The notes: generated by a model not told the origin, from the sequence alone. Shown: positions 47,420 through 60,763, counted from the first letter of the stretch. The stretch is 64,000 bases of DNA from Primula veris (GCA_963682055.1 OY821750.1:1242501-1306500), one strand, 5' to 3'. Translations and numbers: made by a program.

Positions 47420-48612
47420 AGTTATCATTTTTTATTTTTTTTTAAATGCCAAGATTCTTGTCGAACGTGAAAATAACATTAGGAAAACACCATTTTACTT
47501 TACAATTAGAGAACTTGGCTTTACTCGGCCGTAGAGCCAAGTCTAAAGTAAGGATCCAAGTCACATATCCAAATACGAGACGAGATTAAATCGCATGGTT
47601 AGTGGTATTCATTTGCAAACTTATGATACAACATGCCTCTTCTTGCTATGCTTTCAATCTCTGAATTGTAATTCAGTTTATTATCGGAACATAACAGTCA
47701 CTGTGCCACCCCTGAATCATTATAGAGTATTACGCAATTAAATGGAAGATTACAAAGTAACCTTTTCCGACCGTGTAAAAGCTTAATTAACCAACTAGTT
47801 TGTTCTCCCTTTATAGAGTTGACTAGATGTTTTTCTCCGATTGCTATTTGTTTGTTATTTTTAGAGTCAAAAGGGTAAAATTTTAAAGGAAAAACTCTCT
47901 TGTTATACTTTTTATTGTGTCGTACCCGTGCCGTCATGACCCGTCTATATTTTGTGTCCGACTCTCAATGTATTTTTCCGACTTTTGGGTGCTTACGTGG
48001 AATATATATGGTGGCAAGTTGCGCTATACTGCTATGTTATTTTTTTTTTAATATATTGTGGTATACACTCGGGTCGCAATACGAGCATGTTTGATTGCTG
48101 TTTTTAAAGCAAAGCTTGTTTTTACTATAAAAAGTCTTGATACGAATCTAGTTAATGTTTTTCAAGACCCCATACGTTTCATCGAACTTAATTGGTATGT
48201 ATTTAACGATGATTAGCGTGTAAAATGGTTTAAGGAATAATTTTAGTTTAAATTTCCAATGTTGGTTTGTGATTTTCATACATTCCTATAGACTTTAACA
48301 ATTAATTTCCATACTATAATGTTAATAAAATTCATTAAAAATTGCATAAAGACGTAAACGGACTAACAAAAGTCAGGTCACGTGCGCTCACGTGACTTAA
48401 CTTCTGTTAAGTTCGACGGCTTTCTTCAATTTGATGAACTTCATTAACGTCAATATGTAAACTATTAAAGTTTATACAATGGTATAAAATTCACTAACCA
48501 CCAAAATGTTGGTAATGTAAAGCATAATTATCCCATTTATAATGACTTATGGCTTTCAAATACACAAATAAACTAAGATCATATATATTTATATGCGTTT
48601 TTGGTATAACCA

Positions 48613-48674
48613 TCCATTGTAGCAAAAATCCCCCAAGATCTGGACTATATCCGGGTTTGAACCTCGGCATTGGA
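48613..48674 (+). pseudogene. tRNA-like sequence B
   Basis: The second copy of the 62-base tRNA-like motif, with TCCATTG / CATTGGA acceptor halves (one mismatch) and TCCGGGTTTGAACCTCGG for the T arm. It is more decayed than copy A and again followed by a T-rich run. Confidence 0.65.
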
Positions 48675-49570
48675 ATTTTTTTTAAATGCCAACTTTCTTG
48701 TTTTACATGAAAATGACTGGAGTATTATCGAAACATAACAAACTCAACGCGTTAAAATGTAATACAACATTCGATGTGCAACCCCCGAGGCCCCGAAGAG
48801 TATAATAACAATGGTGTAAACTCTCAAAGTCAAAGTCAAAAGAGTACAATTTTAAAGTAAACGGACTATCTTGTTATACTTTGTATTGTGTCGTACTCGT
48901 GCCATCGTGACCCGTCTATATTTCGTGTCCGACTCTCAATATCTTTTTCGTATATGTGTTAGATAGGTGACTTGTACACTTCTATTAAGTTGAGAGTTTA
49001 CCAAATAGAAATTTCTTTTATATCACAAGACCATTATGTTAATCAAACCCCATATAAAGACTTTTCTCAAATTGCTATTTTTGGACTCAAGGTGTCAAAT
49101 AAATAGACTCTCTTGTATTGTACTTTATATTTCTCTCATCGTATTCGTGCCGTCATGACCCGGATATATTCCATGTCCGACTCTCCAAATCTTATCCCGT
49201 GTCTTTGTTAGATAGGCAACCGCTGAGTAAATATTTTGTGGACAAGGTTATCAAAATCTGTCGGTCCTAACCAATCATATGAAAGACCGGTGAACCCTTA
49301 TGGGGTCTGCAGTTAAATTAAAGTGTATTGGTTGAGACGGCTATTTTAATGAATTGACTACATAATATTTTATCGGTAACCGCTACACTTAGTAGAAAAT
49401 CAAAGTTGACCAAATAGAACTTTGTTTTTAAACCATTCTTTAACCAAAATCACAGTACCAAATAATACTTTCCCCAAAACCACAGTACCTAATAATATTT
49501 TCTATAAAATTACAGTACCAAATAATACATTCCCCAAAACTACGGGACCATCGTTGTAACCAACCCTCCC

Positions 49571-49701
49571 TATAAATATCGTCCTCTTAACCTTTCATTT
49601 TCATAATTTTGATATATAAAAATATTATTTAATTCATTTTCTTCTCCACCGTCCGATCATCCGATCAAACAATCCTCACCGTTCGATCATTTTCCGATTT
49701 G
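49571..49701 (+). promoter_or_regulatory. Probable promoter and first 5'UTR exon of the RING-H2 gene
   Basis: TATAAATA at 49571-49578 is followed by a pyrimidine-rich leader (CTTCTCCACCGTCCGATC, ATCCTCACCGTTCGATC) and a donor TTTG|GTATTCC at 49701/49702. The nearest good acceptor before the RING-H2 start codon is CTCTAG ending at 55787. If they join, the 5'UTR intron is about 6.1 kb; extra non-coding exons are possible. Confidence 0.45.
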
Positions 49702-49758
49702 GTATTCCTTTTTTTTTAATCATATATAAAATTATCCGAACTTTCATTTATACCTTTG

Positions 49759-49797
<39 letters not shown>

Positions 49798-52700
49798 CAT
49801 TATCATGATTTAAAATTAGACTCAAATAACAATTATATTGTTAGGATTTTAAGATGTTAAGTAAATTGTAGATTATTATTTTTAATCTTGGGATATTGAT
49901 GATGATCCTGATTTAAAATTAGAATTAAATAACAATTATGAGTATATGTATATATATTTATATCATATGTACATATTTCACATAGGATTAAGTTATTTTA
50001 TTTTATTTTTGTTAGTTTTTTTAGAAATGTTTACTTGTAGGAAGTTATATTGTTAGGATAAATTTTGTTATTGTTTTTTTGGATTGAATTTTAGTTGTTA
50101 AGTAGAAATTCGTAGAAAATTTCATCTTTTGTAATTTGTTTACGATATTTGTTTTAAAGGCTGATTTCATAGATTATCATAAAAATGAGATATATTATTT
50201 TAATTCAATCGTTTTAGGTCGAATACCTGGTAAATGATCAGTTTTTTTTTTGTTAATATGGGGTTTGGCGGCCGATAGTTGACGGGGAGTGAAATGGAAG
50301 CGAGAACTGAAACATGAAAATTTGATTTTTTTTTTTAAATTTACACGTAAGACAAAGGAAAACGGAAAACGGAAAGGTTAAAACGGGAAACATGGTATTT
50401 GAAAGAGGAAATGAGTTTCCCGCTTTTATATTGCAGCCTTTGTCAGCCTACTCCTAACTCCGCCACTACTTAGATTTTCACTCACAACAACATGCGATGA
50501 GTTTTTTTTTTTTTTTTTAAACAATGGGGAATAACGTTTGTTACATTATTATTTCCCCGTAGAGAATTTTAATTGTGACCACGTAGATTATTACATTATT
50601 AAACGTTTGTTACATTATTAGATTTTCATTCTCTACGTTTTATTAATTGGTTACGATTTGTTTCACTTAATTAAGATATTCGTTAGATGAGAAGTTCTGG
50701 TCTTGGTATGAAGTTTATTTATTTATTTTGGCCATTTTATGGTTTGCTCGATGATAAATCCCCGTTAGCAGACTTGGAGCTTGCTACTGCGGTTGAAGGT
50801 TATAACCCAAATTTTGTAAATATAAAAGAAAAAGATAAAGAGCTCTGGTATCAATGTTTCTTTTAGTAATTTAATTTTCTAGCAGGCCTCTTATTTGATT
50901 AGTCTGTATGAAGATACAAACATTCTTTAAGTTTGTGAACTGAAGACTGAAACTCAAAATAAAGTCAATCATCAATATATATTATATATGTTATTGCATC
51001 GAACATGATTCCCATTGTGATGAAAATGCTTAACAGTTAGATATTAGAGTAACAGTTTATTGTTGGTATCTCAAATGAGCAACAGAATGACGCTACTAAA
51101 CAGAGGCGCAACGGTACCGTGGAGAGTGAAACTTGTGAACTGTGAAACTCGAAATTTTGCAGAAGAACTGAAGATACATTGTCTCTTACTTAAGCGTTAA
51201 GAAAGAATTTTTCAAAGTTCGTCTTGTTTTCAAGAATATTTAAGCATGCAACTTTTCCATGTGTGTCAGTTTCAGACAGTTAGCGTTTTGATTAAGTTGC
51301 GTTGTTCATAATTTTTTATTTGAGTGATTTCCTTATGGGAAGCATATGCCAAGCCCGCGGAGATACTTTGAGGTTCAAGTATATTCGTGGGCTTGGCAAT
51401 TACATTTTCTATATTCTTGTCATTTAACGATGAGACTATTGATAATTTGGCATTTTTCTCATTTCATCTGTTAATGACAGTTGTCCAAATATTTTGTTCA
51501 TCATTCTGGAAATATTTAATTGAGATGTTTACTCAAGTTCTTTCTTTAAGCAATCATACCTATCTTTTCTGTGAAATATGTTGGGTTTATTACTGCATGA
51601 TATTATAAATTGATGTCAGCAATTACCTTAACAACTTATTCTAGGTTAGGTGGTTTGGTCATGCAGATGCAAAAATACGATGGGTGTATCTGATACCCTC
51701 TTTTTTATTTCAACAATCAACATCGAGTTGAACTGCTACTCTTGTAGACCGACATTACCAACATGAGTACATGACACAGGTAGGTTAGCCTTTGGCGAGT
51801 GAAATTGTCTGATGAACTCTCTCTCTCTCTCTTTATCCATTTCTCTCTCCTCTTCCTTTTTCAGTTTCACTAAACTATGGTTTTTGAACTCTCTAGTTTC
51901 TCGATTTAATTCTTCCAAGTATTTTACTTTTTTTTTGTAGCTTGAAAAATTTCATCTACCTCCAACTGGTTCTTTTCAGATTATTTGACAAGTGTCCGTT
52001 ACTTCTTTCCGACTTCCAAGTATCGTTCTTTTTACAGTTACCAGGTTTTGTGTATGTACTTCCTTTTGGACTTTTGGCTCTGTTAGTTTAGAAAATTTCA
52101 AGATACATGACTAGTCGAGGTCTATAGAGTGCTCCAGTTTTGCATTTCTTCAGTACATCTGAAATCGTGATTGGTATGTATTGTAGGCACTGAAATGGGA
52201 TTTGTTTTAACAACTTCTTACACGAGTCGGACAGGTTCTTAAAATATGTGGTGTTAATGTGTTATTATGTGATAGAAATTTAAGGAAGCTCTTTTTTAGA
52301 TAATTACATGTCGGCATTCGACCTTAAGTATGACCTTGCTACTCGTGGAGTAATTTTGATAAGCTTACATGTATGTTAGCTTTAAAAAACTGTTGGTTTT
52401 GTTAAATAATCTTGTTTAGTTTTACTCAGTAATTAGACTGAAGCATGCAGGCTTATGGAGACACATTGAGGTCAAGATATAGAGCATAAAGTAAATGCAT
52501 ACTTATCTTTTAAACTAAACGCATATTTTACTTATTTTGTGTGAGAACTTTTTTTCTGCAGCTGCTAAATTCTGTTCACTGTTTACACAACTCCATTTTT
52601 AGTGAATCGCAAAGAATTGGCCCTCGTCTAGTGTCTTTTATTACCGAGTGTATGCTACCATAGCCTTGACAGAGCAGCAAATCGAAATCATCAATCATAT

Positions 52701-55700
52701 GTAGCATCCTTATGATGTTGAGGTCCATTATGTTGGAAATTACCAATATCATGTTGTACAAGCACACTTATTGCAGCCAATTACTGGTGTATACTCGAGT
52801 GATCTCTCTGGAAAGTATTTGGACCGTGTTAAAAGTTATTGCCATAAATCACCTTAGACCTTTTTAGGTTAGGTGGTTTGTTCATGCTGGTACAGAGTTA
52901 TGATGGGTTTTATTGGGTTAAACATAGTAGAGCGGCATTATCAACCTTAACACAGGTGGGTCAGACTTTGCTTAGTGAGACTGTCATTTAGCTGAATTAT
53001 TTCTCTCTTTCCGTCTCTTTCTCCCCCTCACGTTTCATTTTGATAAATCATTGTCTTTTACCCTCAAACAATTTTTCTCGTTATTTTCCCAAAGCATGAT
53101 CTTTTTTAGCTTGAAAATTTTCGTCTACCTACCATCTGTTCCTTTCCAGTTATTTTAGACAAATGTGCATTCCAACTTCCTAGCATTGTTGTTTTTAGGC
53201 TGTGTTGCTCCATTAGATAGTCATTTTAAGTGTTTGGAGCCACGTGTGGTCGGGGTTTATAGGCTTTGATTTCTCAGTTCATCTTATCTCTCGATTTGGC
53301 ATTGTATTGCAGGCACTTTTGGGTAATCTAAACAGCTGAAGGAGGGATTCATGTTTTTGAATCCTGTTTTTATCTGAGAAGAATTTCGTGGTGGAAGGGA
53401 AACCTTTATCTCAATTTCTAGGAAGCCCATTTCTAGAATATTATATGACAGACATCGAACCATGAAGTGTATGAGCTTGGCACTCCGGGATAATATATTC
53501 GATAAGCTTCTATGTGTTAGCGCATTACCTATTTCGTGATCTAGAATTATGGCCTTAATAATAAACTTTTGTATGAAGGTTCATGATCATTTCACGGTCC
53601 ACGACAAGCTTTACGATACTCTCATGCCAGAAAGGACATTGTTAGGCTATTAGATTTTCAGTTTGGCTTAGAGTTCCTGATAGGGATAGATCATAATCAC
53701 AGTTAAGCTTCTTGATTAAGACCATGGCGTCATATGACTATTACCACTTTTAAGTAATAAATCCTTCAAGATTGATATTTTATTTGTTAGTGGAGGCTAG
53801 CCAGTAGCCTCATTTTAACCCGATGAATTTGATCCCTTTTGATGTAAGTTGACCAATGACAGTAAAGTATATTTGAATTACAGATGTTGGAATTTGCATT
53901 TTCTCTTTGTTGAATCGTTTTTAGTAGCACAAGCTTTACATGTACATTCTTTTCGGTACATGAACCTGTATGTTTGGTCCCTTTCTATGAAATTGGTTCT
54001 AATTTTGTTCGTTGCTTCTTTGGAACATAAATTTTAAAGGTTTTGTTGGGTTTTTTTATGCATTGGAACTCTTGCTTGCAGTCCAATGCCAATTTTTGTT
54101 CTGGCCTGCAGAGTTCAGTTTGCAGACATAACTAAATATTCCCATCTTGACTTGTAAATTAGTGCAAAATTTGGAAATATTCCCTGTATTATTCCTTAGA
54201 GAAAGGAATACTTTCCTACTTGGGTAAACTTTGTTAGTTGGTGGAGTGACCATATCGAGAAGCAGACCATTAAAAAATGTTGGCTGTGATTTCGATGTTG
54301 TCGTGTTTGTATATCTTTAAACTACAGCAACCTTATATTTTAAGTGGCAGTATTTTTCTATATAAGTAAAAAAAAAATCCTTCAAGTTATCTGGTTCCTT
54401 GTTTGAGTCAGGCAACTTTATTTACTATTTACCAATCAGTTCTTTTTTATGTAAAGCTGAAGAATGAGATTGATGTATATTAAACTATTTTTTTGGTTGT
54501 GGCTACATAAACATTTCTAGTTACTTTACGCTCATTTTTTTAATTAGATATCATGGTGTACGTTCTTTTTTAGTTCACGTCGCAGTATGTTCACTCCCTT
54601 TCTGTCAACTTGTCTAAATTTCGGATTGTATTGATTAATGTTCATTCTTTGTTTGCCTATATGTTACTAAATTTAAACATTTCGTTTGTTTCTCTGCGGA
54701 TTTCAATTCTTGATGGCATTGGATATTTACTTATTTCTGCGAGGCACCAAATAATTCCCTATCTGGCGTTGATGACGTGAGTTGAGATGCGAGAAAATTA
54801 TGGAATTAGTATCTTCTAATAAGGGTTTGTCAACAGTCTGACTGTTGTTAAGGTTGATTAACAATATATCTTATAGCACCAGTGCTATTTTGTTTCTTAT
54901 AAGGTAATTACTAAATAGTTATCTGTTGCAGAGTTTATGAAATGAAGGAGTTGATTTAGATTTGTAAGAAATACTTTTATAATGTTTGTTTACGGTAAAA
55001 ATATTACTGATATGGAATAAGTTAAAATGGATGAGTTATTCCCAAATGAGAATAAAACTGACAAACTTTTGAAACATGGAAGAATTGCTAAAGTAGTAGT
55101 GTAGTTTAAAACATTTATCTCTATGTTCCTTTTTCGATTATGAAATTATTAATCCTATTTCAATGACTACTTATCCTATTTGAATGCTTTTTGTATCTAT
55201 GTAGTTTATCTTGTGAAAAGATACAAAAGAAGCCATTATTCAGCCAAGTATTTTTAGAGTACCAGTATGAAACAGTATACATTTATCTCTATGTTCCTTT
55301 TTCGATTATGAGATTATTAATCCTATTTGAATGCATTTTGTATCTATGTAGTTTATCTTTGTGAAAAGATTTAAAAGAAGCTATTATTCAGCCAAGTATT
55401 TTGGAGTACCAGTATGAAACAGTATACAGTGATGAAACTTGGACTCGGCTATATGCGACCTTAAATGTATTCATAGATAGGTGTATGAGTGCATGTGTTT
55501 TATGCTTATGCATTTTATCAGCTGACGTGCAAAAAGGTAAATAATGAAAGTATAGTTGACATGTTCCCTTAAGACTTATCTGCAAACTCATATTTTGTTG
55601 TCGTATTTGGATATCTTCTGGTGGTTAATTATTTATTTAGCTGATGTGTTAAGTTACTTTGAAATTTTACCACCTCAGAAATAAGTGGTTTCGAGTTTGG

Positions 55701-55787
55701 TCTGTCTTTAGTTGTAGTTTTTAGTTAGGTGCTTAAAAATCTGGTTTAATTCTCCACTTATATTTTCTCTCTCTCCCCTGGCTCTAG
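49702..55787 (+). other. Inferred long 5'UTR intron of the RING-H2 gene
   Basis: No coding exon found. It contains a (TTA)n microsatellite at about 49760-49800, a (CT)n run near 51818-51832, a diverged direct duplication (about 51640-52330 against 52865-53470, sharing TTAGGTGGTTTG, TAGCTTGAAAA and ATCTACCT words), and a fresh tandem duplication at 55111-55427. The base composition is less extreme than in the transposon-rich regions. Confidence 0.45.
55111..55427. repeat. Tandem duplication, 168-bp unit
   Basis: Copy 1 is 55111-55278 and copy 2 is 55279-55427, sharing ACATTTATCTCTATGTTCC, TGTATCTATGTAGTTTATCT and ACCAGTATGAAACAGTATAC with few changes. Copy 2 lacks about 20 bases (CTATTTCAATGACTACTTAT). 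Confidence 0.92.
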
Positions 55788-55814
55788 GCTTGATTCTTCA
55801 ACTCCGTAAGAGCT

Positions 55815-58603
55815 ATGGATCATAGACGTAACTCTAACCCATTCACTGGGGAAATGGACCATGGTCGTCAAAGAAATCATGCAATGGCAAACCAGTCATA
55901 TATTTCAACAGGTGATTGACCATTAATTGAGCCACATAAATTGTTACATACTTTTGTACAAACTTATACATGTGCAGCTTTAAGTCTTCAAAGAGACATT
56001 TCCTTGCATATGTATGCACGATGTTTTTGGAGCTGCCATTTTTTTTAATTCTGAAGTACTTTTATGTGTGTTCCTTTACCCATGGTACAAAATCGTAGAG
56101 ATTCCGTGATTTTAACATTTTTTTATATATGAAATGATTATACTCTTCCATGCTCTACCCATGCTTGTAGTTAGTAAGGTCTTTCAAGTGATATTAGTTC
56201 ATTTTTATATGACAATTATGATACTTTTTGCATATAGGTGCAGCAGCTGTTCCAGAAAATGGTCCTTTGCTTCATCCCATAAACAATTCCTTAAGAGGAG
56301 GATACCACGGAACTATACATCAGAATTCAGAGTATAATGATTATTCTTCAAGTTCAAACATGCAAGTGCCACATCATCACCCTCGATCCTTTCCTGGTCC
56401 TTACAGTGACCCATCTGGTTCTCGAAATGTTAATACCCGACAAAGAAATTCTGCTCCTTTACTTCCCAGTGACTATGGGAGATACGTAGTTGATTGCAAC
56501 ACATATGAGCCACAAGCTTCTGTAACCAGAGGTAGAATGGCATCAAAAAGAAAAGGACCAGAAAATTCTGTCCCCTATGAAATGGGAAGCTCTAGCGGCA
56601 GATCTTACAGAAGACCGAGTTCAAATGCCTATTATGGTCATGGTGAGGGGCCTTATTGTGGAAATGGCTATCATGGCGATGATTCTACGAGGAATGTTAG
56701 AAGGCGGTCGGCGCTTGTTTTGGAAGATAATCCGACACGTAATCATGTATCTAACCACTCATCACGCTATCAGTATCCTCCAAGTAATTTATCTAATAAT
56801 TATGGGGAAGAGAGAATCGGTGATATGAGTGGTGGTGGGACAAATCAAAGTTGGAACTTGGGTACTAATCCTCATATTGCTCATGGAGGGGTTCAAATTG
56901 CTGGTATGTAATTGTAACAACAAATGTTACTGCAGATTATATGATTGATAATGGTATATGATGAAATTTCGAAGATAATTTGAAGATACTTATACCAGTA
57001 TCAACTTGGGTTACCTTTTTAAGCCTTATAACTGAATATATACATTCATGCCGTCAAAATACAGTATTATCCTTCTTCAATAGTTGTATTTTTTTCTAAA
57101 AGAAATGCCTTTTTATATTGCAGGTACAAGTGGCTTGGGTTATGGGAATAACCAACTTGTCGCGAGAGGAAATAACTCCGAGCTAAGGGACCACTCTGAT
57201 TCTCTCTCATCGAGGCATATTGCTTCCTCTTTTCAGAATGTACATGCACACGGGCGTAGAAGTAGTCACTCTGTGAGAGATATACATATGCCTTCTTATA
57301 ACACTGCTCCAAGCTATTATCCCATGAGACATGAACCTGTTTCTACAGGAGAGCATCAGCACACTAACTCTCCCTCGTCTTACAGACATTCAAGTCAATC
57401 TTCTAGAGGGTGGGGCAATAGTTATACTAACAGAACAAACGGGATAGCTGTTCAAAGGTTTCATTTGACTAATGGTAATGTCAATTCCCATGGCAGAATC
57501 AGCGCTGAGGTGCTTTTTTCTCTCTCTTCTAGTAGTTTTTTAAAAGTGTCAATTTCCTATCTTCATTTAGTTCTCTTTCTAAGAAGTTGTGATCAGCTAA
57601 TGGGCTTTCTTTTATCTAGCAGGGGGTGATGATGAATATACCAACCTTTTATGCAAATTCCCATGATTTTTTTGATCAGTACATGCACATGAGGCTAGAT
57701 ATTGATGACATGAGTTATGAGGTAATTAATGCTATGCCACTCTTTTAGTTGAGGTGCCACCTTAAGGGTTGTTTTTATGAATGTTTCAACATGATTATGT
57801 ACTGATTGGTTTTGGAAACTTTTTGGTTATGACTTGTGAGTTCCTGTAAGCTTAATAGTGAATTGGTTATCTTCTGAACAGATTTCATGATGAATTTATG
57901 TTTTTTTTTTTTTTCAAAGTGAAAGTATTATGTTGAAATCTTTAGGCAAATGTGATTTCTTTTTGAAGAACTAATAAGTAAAAGACGATTGAAAGTATAA
58001 TCGGCATTGCTGAGTGTTTTTAATGCTTTCTGATACATGTAGAAACTGCCTTTTCAGGAACTTCTTGAACTCGGGGAAAGCATAGGAACTGTCAAAACTG
58101 GTTTGTCTGATGAAGTTCTATCTTCGTCTTTGACTGAAGACGTCTTTTATTTGGGAAAAGGCAGTCCCGAAGAAACTTGTGCTATATGTCTGGTAAAGAT
58201 TCTCTTAACATTCCCTTTCAGAAACTTTTTCATAAGACTATTAACTGATAAATCAGTTTTATGAAAACAGAAAATACGATATATATATATGCGGGTTTTT
58301 TTTTGGTTTGAAAGAGATTGTAACCGGTATTTGTTTTTCCAGTATTTATACCGTGCTGTTGCTAACAATTGAAGTAACCCTTGTTTTCCTCGAGAAACAA
58401 TCTTTATTTCATTTTTACTTCTTTCTTATTCTTCTAATATCTTGTGACCGCAGGAAGAATATGGGAATGAGGTGAAAATTGGGACTTTAAAGAACTGTGG
58501 GCACAATTATCATGCTGATTGTATAAAGAAGTGGTTGTCGATGAAGAATTTGTGCCCCATCTGCAAGGCCCCTGCTCATAAAGATTGCTTAAACCAAGAA
58601 TAG
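55815..58603 (+). CDS. RING-H2 finger E3 ubiquitin ligase, MBR1/MBR2-like
   Basis: Six exons: 55815-55911, 56238-56903, 57124-57509, 57623-57721 (or from 57620), 58058-58192 and 58454-58603, giving 510 or 511 residues. The N-terminal 400 residues are Ser/Asn/His/Gly-rich and disordered-looking, with a basic patch ASKRKGPEN. The C-terminus has the conserved lead-in MRLDIDDMSYEELLELGESI and a RING-H2 finger: CAIC, then NCGHNYHADC, then CPIC, that is C-C-C-H-H-C-C-C zinc ligands. The domain recruits E2 enzymes; this layout resembles the MBR1/MBR2 and BIG BROTHER-related ligases, MBR1/2 being known for degrading the Mediator subunit MED25/PFT1, but the substrate is inferred only. The acceptor of exon 4 is a tandem TAGCAG, so one Gln may be optionally included. 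Phases agree throughout. Confidence 0.92.
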
Positions 58604-59549
58604 GATATATTTTAGATGGGTGGCCTAATCCGTAATATGGCGTTATATAGAAAGTACGGAATCGTCAAAAAGGAGAAAATCCGTGTGACCTACTGAATTG
58701 GTGCATATCAATTAGCTTATAATTATATATATATATATATATATATCAATCAATTTTATGTTTGTCTTGTAACTTGCAATGTGTTCACTTGTTGTGCCTT
58801 CATTGGTTTTTGGATTTTATGATGTTTTGTACCCTAACTTTTGTGTCCCCAATTCTCATTTTTTCATTTTTTCATTTTTTCATTTTTTCATTTTTGTACC
58901 CTATATTTCAGTATTTTCTTTTTTTGGGCTTAATTGGATGGAAAATGATCATATGCCAAGGACATGTTGGTTTTTGAGTGTTTTTACCTAATTGCCCTCA
59001 CATAGTTAAACTATTTACTTTCAATAAAATGTCTTAAAATTGTGTTATTAAGTAAATAAATAAACATTATTAAGAAAATGATAACAACCATTAAATTAAT
59101 AAGATAAGTGAGTGTACATTAGATCATTTTTTCCCTTTTATATAGAATTAATAAATAAAAACAATTATATATATATATATATATATGCATATGTATATAT
59201 ATAATACTAGTAAAAGTTACATACGCGTTCCGTGTGAGACGCATAATGATATAAATCTCGTAATATGTTTTATTTTGAACTTGGTATCATTTATTATATT
59301 TATGCAGGTTAAAACGAATTGCTGATTAATTTAGGCTACATACGTAATTAGAAAAATATAGTGAGTATAAATTGTTAATTAATTAGATTATGTATATTGG
59401 TAATTATTAAAATAGAGTGGGGGTATTTTTCGAAAAATTTGACAAAATTTGGCAGTTTCAACTTTTATTGAGTTTGTTTATATTAATAGTATGATATATA
59501 ATATACAATATATGTCTAAACTACAAAAAAAATAAAAAAATAATAATGT
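58604..59549. other. 3' flank of the RING-H2 gene and intergenic DNA
   Basis: (TA)n at about 58723-58746, a CATTTTTT octamer array at about 58857-58897 and (TA)n at about 59166-59200. A possible Helitron-type end in minus orientation (TTTTACTAGTATT with CACACGGAACGCGT upstream) lies near 59207-59240; it is weak. AATAAAATG near 59023 may be a polyadenylation signal. Confidence 0.5.
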
Positions 59550-60055
59550 CTAAACGGGGTGTTTTTAACGATTTGGTTACTCATCTTTCAATTTTCCTAA
59601 TTTGGATAGCACATTATAATAACTTTTCAATTTAGGTATCAATGTCTAAATTAATCACGGAATCATGTCACGTGACATTTGACAAACGTTAATTTGAGAG
59701 GGTAATTTTGTAATTTTGCACCAAAATATTACGTTAATTTGAGAGGTTAATTTTGGAGTTTTGCACCAAAATATATCATCCTACAAAAACATTTTTCCCA
59801 ATTTCATACATAACAAAAATTAGCATATACTCCAAATTTGGAAAAACGTTGTTTCAGAATGATATATTTTGGTGCAGAATGACAAAATTATCATCTCACA
59901 TTCAAGTTTATCAATCACGTGTTATCATGTGACATGATCCCGTAATTAATTTAGACAGTAATATCTAAATTGGATAGTTTATTATAGTGTGTTACTCAAA
60001 TTAGAAAAATTAAAAATTGGGTACCCAAATCGTTAAAAGCAACATAGTTTGATGT
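59550..60055. mobile_element. Long foldback element
   Basis: Two inverted arms of roughly 190 bp. Left: TTTTTAACGATTTGGTTAC, CTAAATTAATCACGGAATCA and TTTTGCACCAAAATAT. Right, inverted: GGGTACCCAAATCGTTAAAA, GATCCCGTAATTAATTTAG and ATATTTTGGTGCAGAATGAC. The arms are roughly 80-85% alike by eye. No open frame and no sure target duplication; possibly a non-autonomous Mutator-like or foldback element. It lies between the RING-H2 gene and the P450. Confidence 0.75.
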
Positions 60056-60763
60056 ATTAAACCTATTTTTTTTCCGTATTTTTTGTCTTATGATACAAAA
60101 ATATAGGATAACAAAACGATATCAACAATTTACTTTTCGAAAGTTGATGGTAAAATGAGTGTCGTTAAATTTTAGTAACAACCTAAATTTTAGTAACAGT
60201 TTAGCAACACACACTCTGATGGTAATCTGATATTTTTTTTTAGTGATTTATTCACCCATGCTATAATCCATAATGATAATGAATCGAACTCTTAGCACTG
60301 AGATCTCAAAAAATGAACTGTGTCGTGTTTATTTTCGGTTCATTTACTTAATGAACATTAAAATCTCTCCGCATGTTTGATTCGTTTTATAAACGAACGA
60401 ACATGAACAAAACTGTTCCGAGCCAAACACAATATATTCATGAACAGTTCGCCTCGTTTGTAGACCTATTTTTGCTTTGTTGAATTTGGAGAGGTTTGGT
60501 GAAGAGATTGTTGTGAGTGTGAGTTGTAAAAACAAAATTTAATCCGATACCAGGGCCTAGCATTGTTTTTTTATTTTTCTGATCAGCTAAACCAACATTT
60601 TCTAATAATTGCTTATAATTATATTCGGTAGGTTTTGAGCATATTGTGCCTGCATTTTTTAATTTTTCTTATTTATTGATCCTTTGTCTTCCCACTTCTT
60701 TATGTTATGAATATAACTATCTTCACCACTTTCAACTACAATTACACAATATATCTCAAAACA
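60056..60763. other. Upstream flank of the P450 gene
   Basis: No exon seen. A CACTA-like remnant with TAAATTTTAGTAACAG and TTTAGCAACACACACT lies near 60140-60245. The promoter of the P450 must lie at its right end but no convincing TATA box was singled out. Confidence 0.45.

Larger units (their letters stand above)
47290..49210. repeat. Block repeated three times, containing tRNA-like sequences
   Basis: Copy A (about 47290-47960) and copy B (about 48545-48960) share ACACAAATAAACTA, a tRNA-like motif, a T-rich run with AAATGCCAA, and then ACTTTTTATTGTGTCGTACC-like and GTGTCCGACTCTCAAT words. Copy C (about 49040-49200) has only the last part (CGTGCCGTCATGACCCG, TGTCCGACTCTCCAAATC). Divergence is greatest in C. 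No open frame is conserved between the copies. Confidence 0.8.
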
